From Thauera chlorobenzoica (GTDB lineage Bacteria; Pseudomonadota; Gammaproteobacteria; Burkholderiales; Rhodocyclaceae), in contig NZ_CP018839.1 of NCBI RefSeq assembly GCF_001922305.1, positions 3,038,001-3,102,000 of the forward strand: DNA of 64,000 bases, written 5' to 3'. This document shows, piece after piece, positions 16,918-23,321 of this stretch. How positions within the stretch are numbered: the first letter of the stretch is position 1; each line of letters opens with the position of its first letter. The notes under the pieces are model-generated. The model ran no database searches and was not told the DNA's origin. It saw nothing but the letters and a program-made list of their open reading frames with translations. The translations under genes were made by a program, and so were the position numbers.

Positions 16918-17141
16918 ACCAGGTAGATGGGCCGGTGGGCGTGAGTGCCGGCACGCACGTCGAGCTCGGCGCAGACCGCGGCGATTTCCTTGCGGATCTC
17001 GGCGGTGTGCTGGTCGAACTGGACCCGGCGGTCACCGCTGGCGGCGGTGGTGGCCTTGGTCAGGCGGTCGTGCAGCGACTGCGTGAGGGTGTCACGCAGC
17101 TGGTGGAGTTGCTCGACGGTGTGGTGGCTGTAGATTCCCAT
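16914..17141 (-). CDS. Phage head-tail joining protein (gpW-like)
   Basis: A 75-residue protein close to lambda gpW (68 residues) in length and pattern: an N-terminal helix (LHQLRDTLTQSLHDRLT), a linker, and a second helix starting VQFDQHTAEIRKEIAAVCAEL. It binds the portal after packaging. It overlaps the portal start by four bases. In lambda, W follows the large terminase directly. Here about 6 kb of accessory genes separate the two. Confidence 0.88.
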   Translation of the reverse strand: MGIYSHHTVEQLHQLRDTLTQSLHDRLTKATTAASGDRRVQFDQHTAEIRKEIAAVCAELDVRAGTHAHRPIYLV

Positions 17142-17167
17142 GCCGGCCAGAGTGCCGGCGGCGGGCG

Positions 17168-17189
17168 GAACTGTTCAGGTGAACAGTTC
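17168..17189. promoter_or_regulatory. Perfect dyad upstream of HigB operon
   Basis: Two 10-bp arms (GAACTGTTCA / TGAACAGTTC) separated by GG form a perfect palindrome between gpW and the HigB gene. Toxin-antitoxin operons are usually autoregulated through such dyads. A second smaller palindrome (TTCCC-AAAAA-GGGAA) lies at 17237-17251. Either could be the operator of the antitoxin; the downstream one is closer to the promoter. Confidence 0.5.
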
Positions 17190-17257
17190 ACCTTGACAGT
17201 TCCGTCAATTGGTTGGTCCGCACAACAATTTCAAACTTCCCAAAAAGGGAAATGTAC

Positions 17258-17285
17258 TTGCGCGACAATACGGGAACGCTATAAT
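17258..17285 (+). promoter_or_regulatory. Sigma-70-type promoter for HigB operon
   Basis: A TTGCGC hexamer at 17258-17263, a 16-bp spacer, and a perfect TATAAT at 17280-17285 lie 30 bp upstream of the HigB start codon. It is flanked by the palindromes at 17168 and 17237, so repression by the antitoxin is plausible. The promoter would make the module independent of the phage late transcript running on the other strand. Confidence 0.6.
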
Positions 17286-17314
17286 CCGAACCAACAGGGA
17301 AACTAACGAACCTC

Positions 17315-17599
17315 ATGCGACTGCTCGGCCAGATCCTGCTGGATGCCTTTAAGCGCACACATGCGGATGCGCGTCGGCCGCTGGATGCGTGGCAGGTGGA
17401 CGTCGAACGTGCGCAATGGTCAGGCCCGCAGGATGTGAAGAACCGATACCCGAGCGCCAGTTTCCTGGCGGACAACCGGGTGATCTTCAACATCAAGGGA
17501 AACAGCTACAGGCTGGTGGTGAAGGCAAAGTATCAGAACGGGATCGTTTTGATCGAGTGGGTCGGCACACATGCAGAGTACGACAAGCAGGATTTTTGA
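17315..17599 (+). CDS. HigB-type toxin, mRNA interferase
   Basis: A 94-residue protein of the HigB family (RelE-like ribosome-dependent mRNA endonucleases). The C-terminal signature YRLVVKAKYQNGIVLIEWVG, ending in THAEYDKQDF, is characteristic, as is the N-terminal WQVDVERAQWSGPQDVKNRYPSA. It lies 38 bp upstream of the antitoxin, giving the toxin-first order typical of hig loci. It probably stabilises the prophage or acts in phage exclusion, which is an inference. Confidence 0.88.
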   Translation: MRLLGQILLDAFKRTHADARRPLDAWQVDVERAQWSGPQDVKNRYPSASFLADNRVIFNIKGNSYRLVVKAKYQNGIVLIEWVGTHAEYDKQDF

Positions 17600-17637
17600 A
17601 CGACGCATGCCGACAATTGGGCGAGAGGGGAGCTGAA

Positions 17638-18852
17638 ATGGATCAACAAGTACGGGTAATCAAGACGGAGCGTGAATATCATGCTGCGCTGGCTCGCCTA
17701 TCGGCTCTCATGGACCAAGACATTGCAGCCGGGTCCGATGACGAAGCTGCGCTCGACTTGCTTGCAGTGGTCATTGCCGACTATGAGCGCACCAAGGTTG
17801 CGCCGGCCGTCATCGACCCCATCGATGCCATCTTGCTGGCAATGGACCAGCGAGGGTTGAGCAAGAAGGATCTGGAGCCGTTCATCGGCTCAATACCCAA
17901 GGTGTCCGAGGTGCTGGCACGCAAGCGGCCACTGAGCCTTTCCATGATCCGGAAGCTTCACCGTGCCTTGGATATCCCGGCAGACGTATTGCTGAGCGGC
18001 TCGGACAACGAAGACATCGACCTCTCCGAAACACCGCACTACGACTACAGCAAGTTCCCTCTGGCAGAAATGCTCGATCGCGGGTACTTCGGGAAGTTTG
18101 CCGGCGGGATCAAGCTCGCAAAAGCGAAGGCGGAAGAACTCGTACGCGGTTTCATGCATGGCGTCTCGCCCGACGGACCAGAGCCCGCGCTACTGCGCGC
18201 ACCGCTCCAGCAGAGTGGAGCCCGGACCATGGACGAATACGCCCTGCTGGTCTGGCGAGTTGCCGTGCTGAAGAAGAGCCGCAAAATTGCCCTGACCGGC
18301 AAGTACAAGCCGGGTGTGATCACCACCGACTGGCTGCAGGAACTGGTCCGGCTTTCCGCCTTTGACAGTGGGCCTAAGCTTGCACAAGAGTACCTCGCCC
18401 AAAGCGGCATCGCGCTCGTGATCGAGGAGCATTTCAAGAAAACCTACCTCGACGGCGCGGCCATGCTTGATGGCGAAACGCCGGTGGTGGCACTGACGCT
18501 TCGCTACGACCGGGTCGACAACTTCTGGTTTGCACTGTTGCATGAGCTGGTGCACGTGCAAAAGCACCTGAACGCCTCGCACTTGTTCATCGCAGACAAT
18601 CTGGATGACAAAACCCGCTCGAACGAAGAGGCAGAGCGGCAAGCCGATGCAGGCGCGAGCGAAGCACTTATCCCCACCAACGAGTGGGAGCAATCTGCCG
18701 TCAGAACCGTCCCGACAGCGGAAAACGCCCTTGCTCTGGCCAGAAAGCTACGCATCCACCCAGCCATTGTGGCCGGCCGCGTACGTCATGAGACCGGAAA
18801 CTGGCGGCTGCTCACCAACCTTAAGGGCGAAGTTCGCAGGTATTTCGAGTAA
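17638..18852 (+). CDS. HigA-like antitoxin fused to ImmA/IrrE metallopeptidase
   Basis: A 404-residue protein starting at the ATG at 17638 behind GAGGGGAG. Residues about 60-120 are a HigA/XRE helix-turn-helix (LSKKDLEPFIGSIPKVSEVL). Residues about 245-345 are an ImmA/IrrE zinc peptidase with HELVH at 302-306 and a downstream glutamate cluster (EEAERQAD, 330-337) as third ligand. Usual HigA proteins are 90-150 residues. Here DNA binding and a protease that in other systems cleaves repressors or antitoxins are in one chain, suggesting self- or partner-cleavage as a trigger. Base composition is lower in GC than the phage structural genes, which fits a horizontally acquired moron. Confidence 0.85.
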   Translation: MDQQVRVIKTEREYHAALARLSALMDQDIAAGSDDEAALDLLAVVIADYERTKVAPAVIDPIDAILLAMDQRGLSKKDLEPFIGSIPKVSEVLARKRPLSLSMIRKLHRALDIPADVLLSGSDNEDIDLSETPHYDYSKFPLAEMLDRGYFGKFAGGIKLAKAKAEELVRGFMHGVSPDGPEPALLRAPLQQSGARTMDEYALLVWRVAVLKKSRKIALTGKYKPGVITTDWLQELVRLSAFDSGPKLAQEYLAQSGIALVIEEHFKKTYLDGAAMLDGETPVVALTLRYDRVDNFWFALLHELVHVQKHLNASHLFIADNLDDKTRSNEEAERQADAGASEALIPTNEWEQSAVRTVPTAENALALARKLRIHPAIVAGRVRHETGNWRLLTNLKGEVRRYFE

Positions 18853-19167
18853 GCATCATGGAGAAACGATGAACACCGCGCATGCACGCGGCCTCGAGTG
18901 ATGCACCGCCCATTCGAGGCCAGCAAAGGAAAGCCCACAGTTCAGAAGCGTCCTGGTAAGACATGAACTGTGGGCCTAGGCGGTACAACTTGATGTGGTA
19001 GTCGAGCGCGCCAACGCTCTGCTGCCACCGGCACGGTGGTGAGGGCACCCCTCTGCCCCCCGCGACGCATACTCGCTTAAACAAGTAGTACCGCATGGTA
19101 TCACGCGGTACTACAACGATGCATCGCGGGCCGGATATTGCCTTCGTTCCTTATATAGGACACGAAC
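18853..19167. other. Intergenic region with several strong hairpins
   Basis: This 315-bp gap has no convincing gene but three good inverted repeats: GGCCTCGA/TCGAGGCC at about 18889-18921, an 11-bp perfect stem (CCCACAGTTCA / TGAACTGTGGG) at 18934-18974, and a 10-bp perfect stem (GTAGTACCGC / GCGGTACTAC) at 19085-19114. None has a T-run, so they are not ordinary terminators. They may be structured RNA, the 3' end of the HigB operon, or the ends of an old insertion. Confidence 0.4.
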
Positions 19168-19296
19168 ATGTCGGCACGTCTCATCCAACGCCGCAAGACC
19201 GTCCGCGTGCGCGCCTACGTTCGCACCCGCTTCGGCAACCGCGAACATGTGTGCGCACACTGGCGCTCGCATCCGGGTCAACTGACCCTGTTCTAA
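19168..19296 (+). CDS. Small basic protein, 42 residues
   Basis: A frame from the ATG at 19168 to TAA at 19294, with AGGA eight bases before the start and a strong terminator 8 bases after the stop. The product is Arg-rich (about ten Arg), with Cys29 and a C-terminal PGQLTLF. I do not recognise a family. A private ribosome site and terminator argue for a real short gene; nucleic-acid binding is suggested only by charge. Confidence 0.5.
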   Translation: MSARLIQRRKTVRVRAYVRTRFGNREHVCAHWRSHPGQLTLF

Positions 19297-19303
19297 GCAG
19301 TAC

Positions 19304-19340
19304 AAAGCCCGCCCGGGCTCCTTCTCGGGCGGGCTTTTTA
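19304..19340 (+). terminator. Rho-independent terminator
   Basis: A 10-bp GC-rich stem (AGCCCGCCCG / CGGGCGGGCT, loop GGCTCCTTCT) followed by TTTTA, 8 bases after the small basic gene. It reads as AAAGCCC...GGGCTTTTT and is nearly symmetrical, so it could also stop minus-strand transcripts, although the minus-strand Rha gene ends just downstream at 19344. Confidence 0.9.
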
Positions 19341-19343
19341 CGC

Positions 19344-20174
19344 CTATCCCTCCGGCCTTACATACACATACCGCCGCGCCCCCTTCGCCATGCGCTGTTT
19401 GCGCCAGCCCAGCCGCGCCATGATGTAGCCGAGGCGGGTTTGGGCGCCGTGAAAATCGCTGTGGCCGGGGGTGAGGCCGATGGCGCCGGACAGGATGTCC
19501 TGTGATTCGAAGTGGTTGCGGGCGGCCTGCTCGGGGGCGTCCAGCCAGGCGGAAACGCGGCTGGCGGTGCCGTCGTCGTGAGAAATGGCGCGCAGGCGGG
19601 TGTCTGCGCTGACGGCCGGGGCGCTGGCGGCAAGGTCGGCGTCGGTAACGCCGAGCTCTTCCATGAGGTCGATGCCGGTGTGGCGCAGGGTGGCGGCGTT
19701 GGCCGAGCGGGCCGCGTGGGCGTGGCCCAGGCGCAGCCCCTGTGCTGCGCGCAGCAGGCCGTTGAAGCTGCGGGTGGCCGCCACGATGTGATCGGCCCGG
19801 TGCGCCACCGAGGTGGGCAGGCCGGGTGCCGCTGCCACGCCCGCCGCCGAATCGCGCAGATCGAAGAAGGCCCGGACCAGCGCCTTCTTGAACCCGCGCA
19901 CGATGTCGCTGTTGCGCATGTAGGTGAGCAGCAGCGTCGCCTGGGGTTCGTTGAGGAAGGCGATCTCTTGCCGCTGCGTTCCGCCTGCGGTTTCAAAGGG
20001 TCGGATTTCAAATCCAACCCTTCCGAACTCTTCCAGATCTTCAAGGTACTTCCGTACCAGCTTGATAACTGATGCGTGCTCAACTTCAGTGCCTTCGGCG
20101 ATCGCAAGGCTCGTAGTCACCAGTTCACCAGCGCGCTCGATCACGATCTCTGGCATGTGCAGGTCAGGCAGCAT
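19344..20174 (-). CDS. Rha-family phage regulatory protein
   Basis: A 276-residue protein if started at the ATG at 20174 (MLPDLHMPEIV). Residues 5-110 match the Rha domain: an opening strand-helix (MPEIVIERAGELVTTSLAIAE), HASVIKLVRKYLEDLEEFGRVGFEIRPF, then a block with EIAFLNEPQATLLLTYMRNSD. The C-terminal half (helical, RLGWRKQRMAKGARRYVYVRPE) resembles the C-terminal DNA-binding extension of many Rha/antirepressor proteins. In P22 and phi80-type phages Rha interferes with host functions and development; the exact role here is unknown. It lies among accessory genes in place of the normal head-gene neighbours. Confidence 0.85.
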   Translation of the reverse strand: MLPDLHMPEIVIERAGELVTTSLAIAEGTEVEHASVIKLVRKYLEDLEEFGRVGFEIRPFETAGGTQRQEIAFLNEPQATLLLTYMRNSDIVRGFKKALVRAFFDLRDSAAGVAAAPGLPTSVAHRADHIVAATRSFNGLLRAAQGLRLGHAHAARSANAATLRHTGIDLMEELGVTDADLAASAPAVSADTRLRAISHDDGTASRVSAWLDAPEQAARNHFESQDILSGAIGLTPGHSDFHGAQTRLGYIMARLGWRKQRMAKGARRYVYVRPEG

Positions 20175-20373
20175 TCTGGCCTCCGTTCGCATGCGAGCCA
20201 CGCTTACCGGGGCGGCCGCGCCGGGGTGGTACCACGCCGGGAATCGAAGCCTTGAAGGCGGCAAAACACGCATCTTGCTGTGCGGCGAAGTAGCGGCCCC
20301 ACTCCACTTGGCCGGCTTTATCGCGCAGCGTCCAGCGACCGAAGGGAGCGAGGTTGAGCGCCAAGTTAGGCAT
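20164..20373 (-). CDS. Small protein reading out of a truncated attC site
   Basis: A 69-residue frame whose first 20 codons lie in the half attC site at the end of the third integron cassette (20313-20371); the rest (VEWGRYFAAQQDACFAAFKASIPG) lies in phage-side DNA. It overlaps the end of the HEPN-like gene and the start of the Rha gene. The second half may be a decapitated phage gene whose start was replaced by the integron insertion. Whether it is expressed is unclear. Confidence 0.4.
   Translation of the reverse strand: MPNLALNLAPFGRWTLRDKAGQVEWGRYFAAQQDACFAAFKASIPGVVPPRRGRPGKRGSHANGGQNAA
20313..20371 (-). other. Truncated attC recombination site (cassette C)
   Basis: On the minus strand the stop codon of the HEPN-like gene lies in GCCTAAC, a perfect R'' core (RYYYAAC). 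A 5-base spacer and attC-like sequence up to GATAAAGCCGG follow, but the second half and the closing GTTRRRY core are missing. The array therefore ends in half an attC, the point where integron DNA meets phage DNA. Confidence 0.65.
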
Positions 20374-20803
20374 CGCCTTTCTCCGTGGCGAAAATTTCGT
20401 TCAATTCAGTAAGGCAGTTGACCAAATCGCTGTGAAGATGGTCTGCGCACACCTGCAGGGACTCTTTATTAAAATCTCCGGCATCGCCATAGCGCAGCAT
20501 GTGACGCTTGTAATAAGCATTGAGCAACTTCAGTTCTGATGTTGATTGGCTCGACAAGAATGGTCCGCCCGCGTTTCGATCAACCTCAGCAACAAGAACC
20601 TCCAGATCATGACCGAAATCCTTTCGTAGGATTGGCTCGTACTTTCCATAGTCATGGGCTAATAGCAAAGCTTTTCCTATGCATTCGAGCCCTTGGCACA
20701 ATAAATGTAGATAGACGAACCTGTGCCCTTCGTATGCTTTGACCAATCCGCCGGCCATGACAAAACTGCGGCCCTTTTCGTACATAGGAATGGTAATACG
20801 CAC
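20366..20803 (-). CDS. HEPN-like protein in integron cassette C
   Basis: A 145-residue helical protein from a GTG at 20803 preceded by AAGGGGG. It has the look of HEPN proteins: four to five helices, with ILRKDFGHDLEVL giving an R-x4-H motif (Rx4-6H is the usual HEPN RNase motif). Its stop codon lies inside the R'' core of its attC and its start lies 18 bp after the R' core of the preceding cassette, exactly as in integron cassettes. Many HEPN proteins are RNases in toxin-antitoxin or phage-defence systems; that is an inference here. GC content is well below the phage average. Confidence 0.6.
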   Translation of the reverse strand: MRITIPMYEKGRSFVMAGGLVKAYEGHRFVYLHLLCQGLECIGKALLLAHDYGKYEPILRKDFGHDLEVLVAEVDRNAGGPFLSSQSTSELKLLNAYYKRHMLRYGDAGDFNKESLQVCADHLHSDLVNCLTELNEIFATEKGDA

Positions 20804-20820
20804 GCGAGCCCCCTTGCGAT

Positions 20821-20892
20821 ACCTAACGTAGAGGTAACCGGCGCGAAGCCGGATTTATCGGCGGAGCGTCCGAGTTAACCGCCATGTTAGGA
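20821..20892 (-). other. attC site of cassette B (complete)
   Basis: A 72-bp imperfect dyad on the minus strand. It opens with TCCTAAC (which contains the stop codon of the OLD gene), continues with inner arms GGTTAACTC and GGTTACCTC around a GC-rich GGACGCTCCG...CGCGCC stem, and ends in the core GTTAGGT. Inner-arm spacing of 5 bases on one side and longer on the other is the attC pattern that lets the folded bottom strand be recognised by IntI. Confidence 0.85.
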
Positions 20893-22254
20893 GTTCATGT
20901 GCGTAGAAAGCGAGCCGAATAGTGTCTTAAGCTGCATTGCGTATTCTTCCTTGAGTTCCAATTTTTCGTTTAGCAATCCTTGAACCTCGTCCGTAGCTTT
21001 GCGCGGTGGTTTTGTGCGAATGTCCTTGGCCGGGATACATGCAAAGTGGAATTCCGGAAATTCGAGCGCCGCCTTATCCCGCTCTTCGGTCTTGTCTCCA
21101 TCAAATAGGCCTGCCACCTTCTTGTATCCAAGGTCTTTAAGAATCCGACATAGATGCCGGATGTTGCTAGCGCCGCCAGCACCCCAGCCGAAAAAATTCC
21201 CTGTGATCTCTGCTTTTACCTGTTCCGCTACCCGTGGCAATAGCAGAACATCTTCTTGCCCTTCAGTCAGGATTATTTGATCTTCCTGAAAAAATAGCTC
21301 GCGCGCATCAAGACCAAACACGTGTGGGTTGTACAAGTTTCCCTCTGATAGCCGGCTGATTGAGTCTTTCGCTGCAGCAGAAACTTCGTAGATTATTGTG
21401 CCTTCGTCCCCTGTCGCCACACGAGCCAAGTGGCCACCATTTGAAAGTGCTTTGAGGTCGACGAAATATGGGGAATGGGTTGAAACAACAATCTGCCTAT
21501 CTTTCGCAAATCTACACAGCAAGTTGGCAACTCTCTTTTGAAGGGCGGGGTGAAGAGAAAGTTCTGGCTCGTCGATTACGATGACGTCTCCAGGCTTCGA
21601 GTCGTAAAGGGAGTCGACTATGGAAAAAATGCTTACGATTCCTTCACCCATTCCATCACTTGAATGTGAGTCATCCCCGTTAAAGAACTTCAGAAAATAC
21701 TGTCCTTGGTCGGACTGGTCTATCGACCACTCTGGCTTAAAGGTCAGAACTTCATGGAGGATTTCATTGAATGCCGTTTGATTCTTGAGCACTGTGAAAA
21801 GTCGGTACTCGAATCCGCTCAGCATCGATGAGCGTTGAGGTGTAAGAGTTGAGTTGTTTAGATGTTGCTCTCTGGAGTGCTCAGATCGGCCAAAGTAAGG
21901 ATTGAATGCCCTGCGTGATGGAAGTACAAAGACGTGGAAATTAGAATCGACTCCTTCTTTCTTGGTTTCACTCGCGCCTTTCTTTATGGACTTAATTGTT
22001 TCCTCTTTGCCGTTGATAACGTATTTAATTCCAACCTCTTCAACGTTGGCGTTACGCGCTCCAACCGTAAAGCTTGGCGGTTGATGGCCTGCGCGAGCCT
22101 TGAGGCATTCCAAGATTGAAGACTTCCCAGCATTGTTTGGCCCCGTAATGACTGTTAAGCCGCTTCCGATCTCTCCGTTTGGAACGGAAAAATTTATCGT
22201 GCCGAGCGTCCTGAACCCCCGAAAACCCAAGATCTCCATTCTTGTAAGAGCCAT
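20887..22254 (-). CDS. OLD-family ATPase-Toprim nuclease (integron cassette B)
   Basis: A 455-residue protein. Residues 1-300 are an ABC/SMC-type ATPase: FRGF near residue 11, Walker A GPNNAGKS (38-45), a signature-like GMGEGI (201-206), Walker B VIVIDEPELSLHP (224-236) and H-loop STHS (259-262). Residues about 325-430 are a Toprim nuclease with ILTEGQED (acidic Glu331) and LFDGDK (385-388). This is the architecture of single-gene OLD nucleases such as P2 Old and relatives of Gabija GajA, which cut DNA in phage exclusion. No GajB helicase is adjacent. It is a promoterless cassette: its start is 14 bp after one attC core and its stop lies inside the next attC. Confidence 0.85.
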   Translation of the reverse strand: MALTRMEILGFRGFRTLGTINFSVPNGEIGSGLTVITGPNNAGKSSILECLKARAGHQPPSFTVGARNANVEEVGIKYVINGKEETIKSIKKGASETKKEGVDSNFHVFVLPSRRAFNPYFGRSEHSREQHLNNSTLTPQRSSMLSGFEYRLFTVLKNQTAFNEILHEVLTFKPEWSIDQSDQGQYFLKFFNGDDSHSSDGMGEGIVSIFSIVDSLYDSKPGDVIVIDEPELSLHPALQKRVANLLCRFAKDRQIVVSTHSPYFVDLKALSNGGHLARVATGDEGTIIYEVSAAAKDSISRLSEGNLYNPHVFGLDARELFFQEDQIILTEGQEDVLLLPRVAEQVKAEITGNFFGWGAGGASNIRHLCRILKDLGYKKVAGLFDGDKTEERDKAALEFPEFHFACIPAKDIRTKPPRKATDEVQGLLNEKLELKEEYAMQLKTLFGSLSTHMNS

Positions 22255-22267
22255 GAGTTGTGTTAAC

Positions 22268-22336
22268 TCCTAACGTGAAGGTAACCGGCCTTGCGCGGCT
22301 TTATGCGCAAGGTCCGTGTTGACCGAAAGGTTAGAT
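22268..22336 (-). other. attC site of cassette A (complete)
   Basis: A 69-bp imperfect dyad on the minus strand. It opens with ATCTAAC (a perfect RYYYAAC core holding the stop codon of the cassette A gene), contains arms GGTCAACAC / GGTTACC, a stem with CCTTGCGC and GCGCAAGG, and ends GTTAGGA. Like the other attC it lies between a stop codon and the next start codon, 13 bases away. Confidence 0.85.
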
Positions 22337-22711
22337 TTTTTTTGCAACGACGATAATGCCCTCCGTGTAGCTATATCCGTAGCCGTAGCCGTAGCCCCAA
22401 CCGCCGTTGGCCCCTGGACCACCTTTGGTTTCATATTTCCAGGAGTAGTTGCCGGAGGTGACGTCTGTCAGCGACATAACCTCAAAGCCTTGCTCGTTCA
22501 ATTTGTCCACGGCAGCTGCGACGTCCTTAGCTAAACGCTGGCCGTCAATTTCACGATCAGACCAACCTGTTTGAACCCATTGCTCTTCCTTTCGGAAGAC
22601 CTCCTTTTCACCGCCGAAGAATCCCTTCTTCGTTTCACCGGTAGGCACCTTGATGGTTTCAGCTTTTCCTATGGGTTTGAAAAATGCTTCTACAAAGACC
22701 ACTTTGTTCAT
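22331..22711 (-). CDS. Integron cassette A protein, unknown function
   Basis: A 126-residue protein. The N-terminal 90 residues are a mixed alpha/beta domain with KKGFFGGEKEVFRKEEQWVQ and a helix (AKDVAAAVDKLNEQGFEVMS). A Gly/Tyr repeat (GWGYGYGYGYSYTEG, residues 104-118) precedes a final beta strand. No signal peptide or membrane span is visible. Its stop lies in an attC core and its ATG, with AGGAG in front, lies 16 bp after the attI-like core, so it is the first cassette of the array. Not recognised; a defence role is possible by association only. Confidence 0.7.
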   Translation of the reverse strand: MNKVVFVEAFFKPIGKAETIKVPTGETKKGFFGGEKEVFRKEEQWVQTGWSDREIDGQRLAKDVAAAVDKLNEQGFEVMSLTDVTSGNYSWKYETKGGPGANGGWGYGYGYGYSYTEGIIVVAKKI

Positions 22712-22727
22712 TGCGGCTCCTAAAAAA

Positions 22728-22795
22728 ATCTAACTTTGTTTTAGGGCGACAGTTCTACTGCATAACATCTGAATGCCGGATAACATTTTTTGCAA
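22728..22795 (-). other. attI1-like integron recombination site without integrase
   Basis: On the minus strand the sequence just upstream of cassette A ends in GTCGCCCTAAAACAAAGTTA followed by GAT. From memory this matches the class 1 integron attI1 end through the crossover core, and the preceding GATGTTATGCAG and ATGTTAT resemble the attI1 direct repeats DR1 and DR2. About 35 of 42 bases seem to agree. No intI gene lies beyond it; 220 bp further on is the Mor-like gene. This marks the proximal end of a class-1-like integron whose integrase has been lost. Confidence 0.75.
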
Positions 22796-22893
22796 GCTAT
22801 TGTTTAGACGTAGAAAGCGCGCGAAAAGCACCATAACAAGGTAGGAAAAGCAGCTGCCGACGGCATAGCGGGGCTGCGACCCATCTAACACAT

Positions 22894-22913
22894 AAGCGGT
22901 AAGCATACCGCTT
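22894..22913. repeat. 8-bp-arm hairpin downstream of Mor-like gene
   Basis: AAGCGGTA and TACCGCTT surround AGCA, about 105 bp beyond the Mor-like gene stop and 100 bp before the attI-like site. There is no T-tract. It may be an RNA 3' end, a regulatory site, or a boundary scar between phage and integron DNA. The surrounding 22796-23017 interval holds no supported gene; GTTAGAT on the minus strand at 22884-22890 is a lone core-like heptamer. Confidence 0.35.
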
Positions 22914-23017
22914 CGACCGGATGATCGCTATCTGGATCGAATTTCAGCGGGTGGTATATGGCCGATAGTACCCTGCGGGCATCCGAAGCACGCTCAAAGG
23001 AGACATGGAGCCGCTAC

Positions 23018-23311
23018 TCACCGCGCACTGGCAATCTGCCGCACCCACCGCACGCTCACCCCAAACTCCCGTGCCAGCACCGCCGCATTGCGGCCGGTGA
23101 ACCGCCCCCGGATCTCCGCAATAACCCGCTGTCGGTCGCGGAGCCGGCGACGCGGCACGTAGATGTTCTCGCCGCCCAGGCGCAGCATGATGCGCTCGAC
23201 GAACATGGCGGCCATGTCTTCGCAGGCCGGAATGCCGAAGGACTTGGCGACAGCGCGGGCTTCGTCTTCGATGACGGCGATGGGGTCGTCGTCGATGTCG
23301 TGTTCGTTCAT
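23018..23311 (-). CDS. Mor-like transcription activator domain protein
   Basis: A 97-residue protein from the ATG at 23311. The C-terminal part, IYVPRRRLRDRQRVIAEIRGRF...REFGVSVRWVRQI, matches the Mor/C (phage Mu middle activator) helix-turn-helix pattern, with GRFTGRNAAVLAREFGVS as the recognition region. The N-terminal acidic segment and helix could dimerise. It lies 11 bp downstream of the large terminase gene, at the boundary with the integron DNA. A regulatory role in phage transcription is likely; its target is not apparent. Confidence 0.75.
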   Translation of the reverse strand: MNEHDIDDDPIAVIEDEARAVAKSFGIPACEDMAAMFVERIMLRLGGENIYVPRRRLRDRQRVIAEIRGRFTGRNAAVLAREFGVSVRWVRQIASAR

Positions 23312-23321
23312 GGTCGGCCTC

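Noticed and set aside
13544..16926. Plus-strand frames of 573 and 555 codons over the portal and protease genes
   Set aside because: They are opposite genes with clear gpB and gpC motifs; their composition (His/Gly/Gln/Arg-rich) is that of antisense frames.
22268..22336. attC dyads considered as simple transcription terminators
   Set aside because: They have no T-tract, and the outer cores coincide with stop codons and fit RYYYAAC/GTTRRRY at each end.
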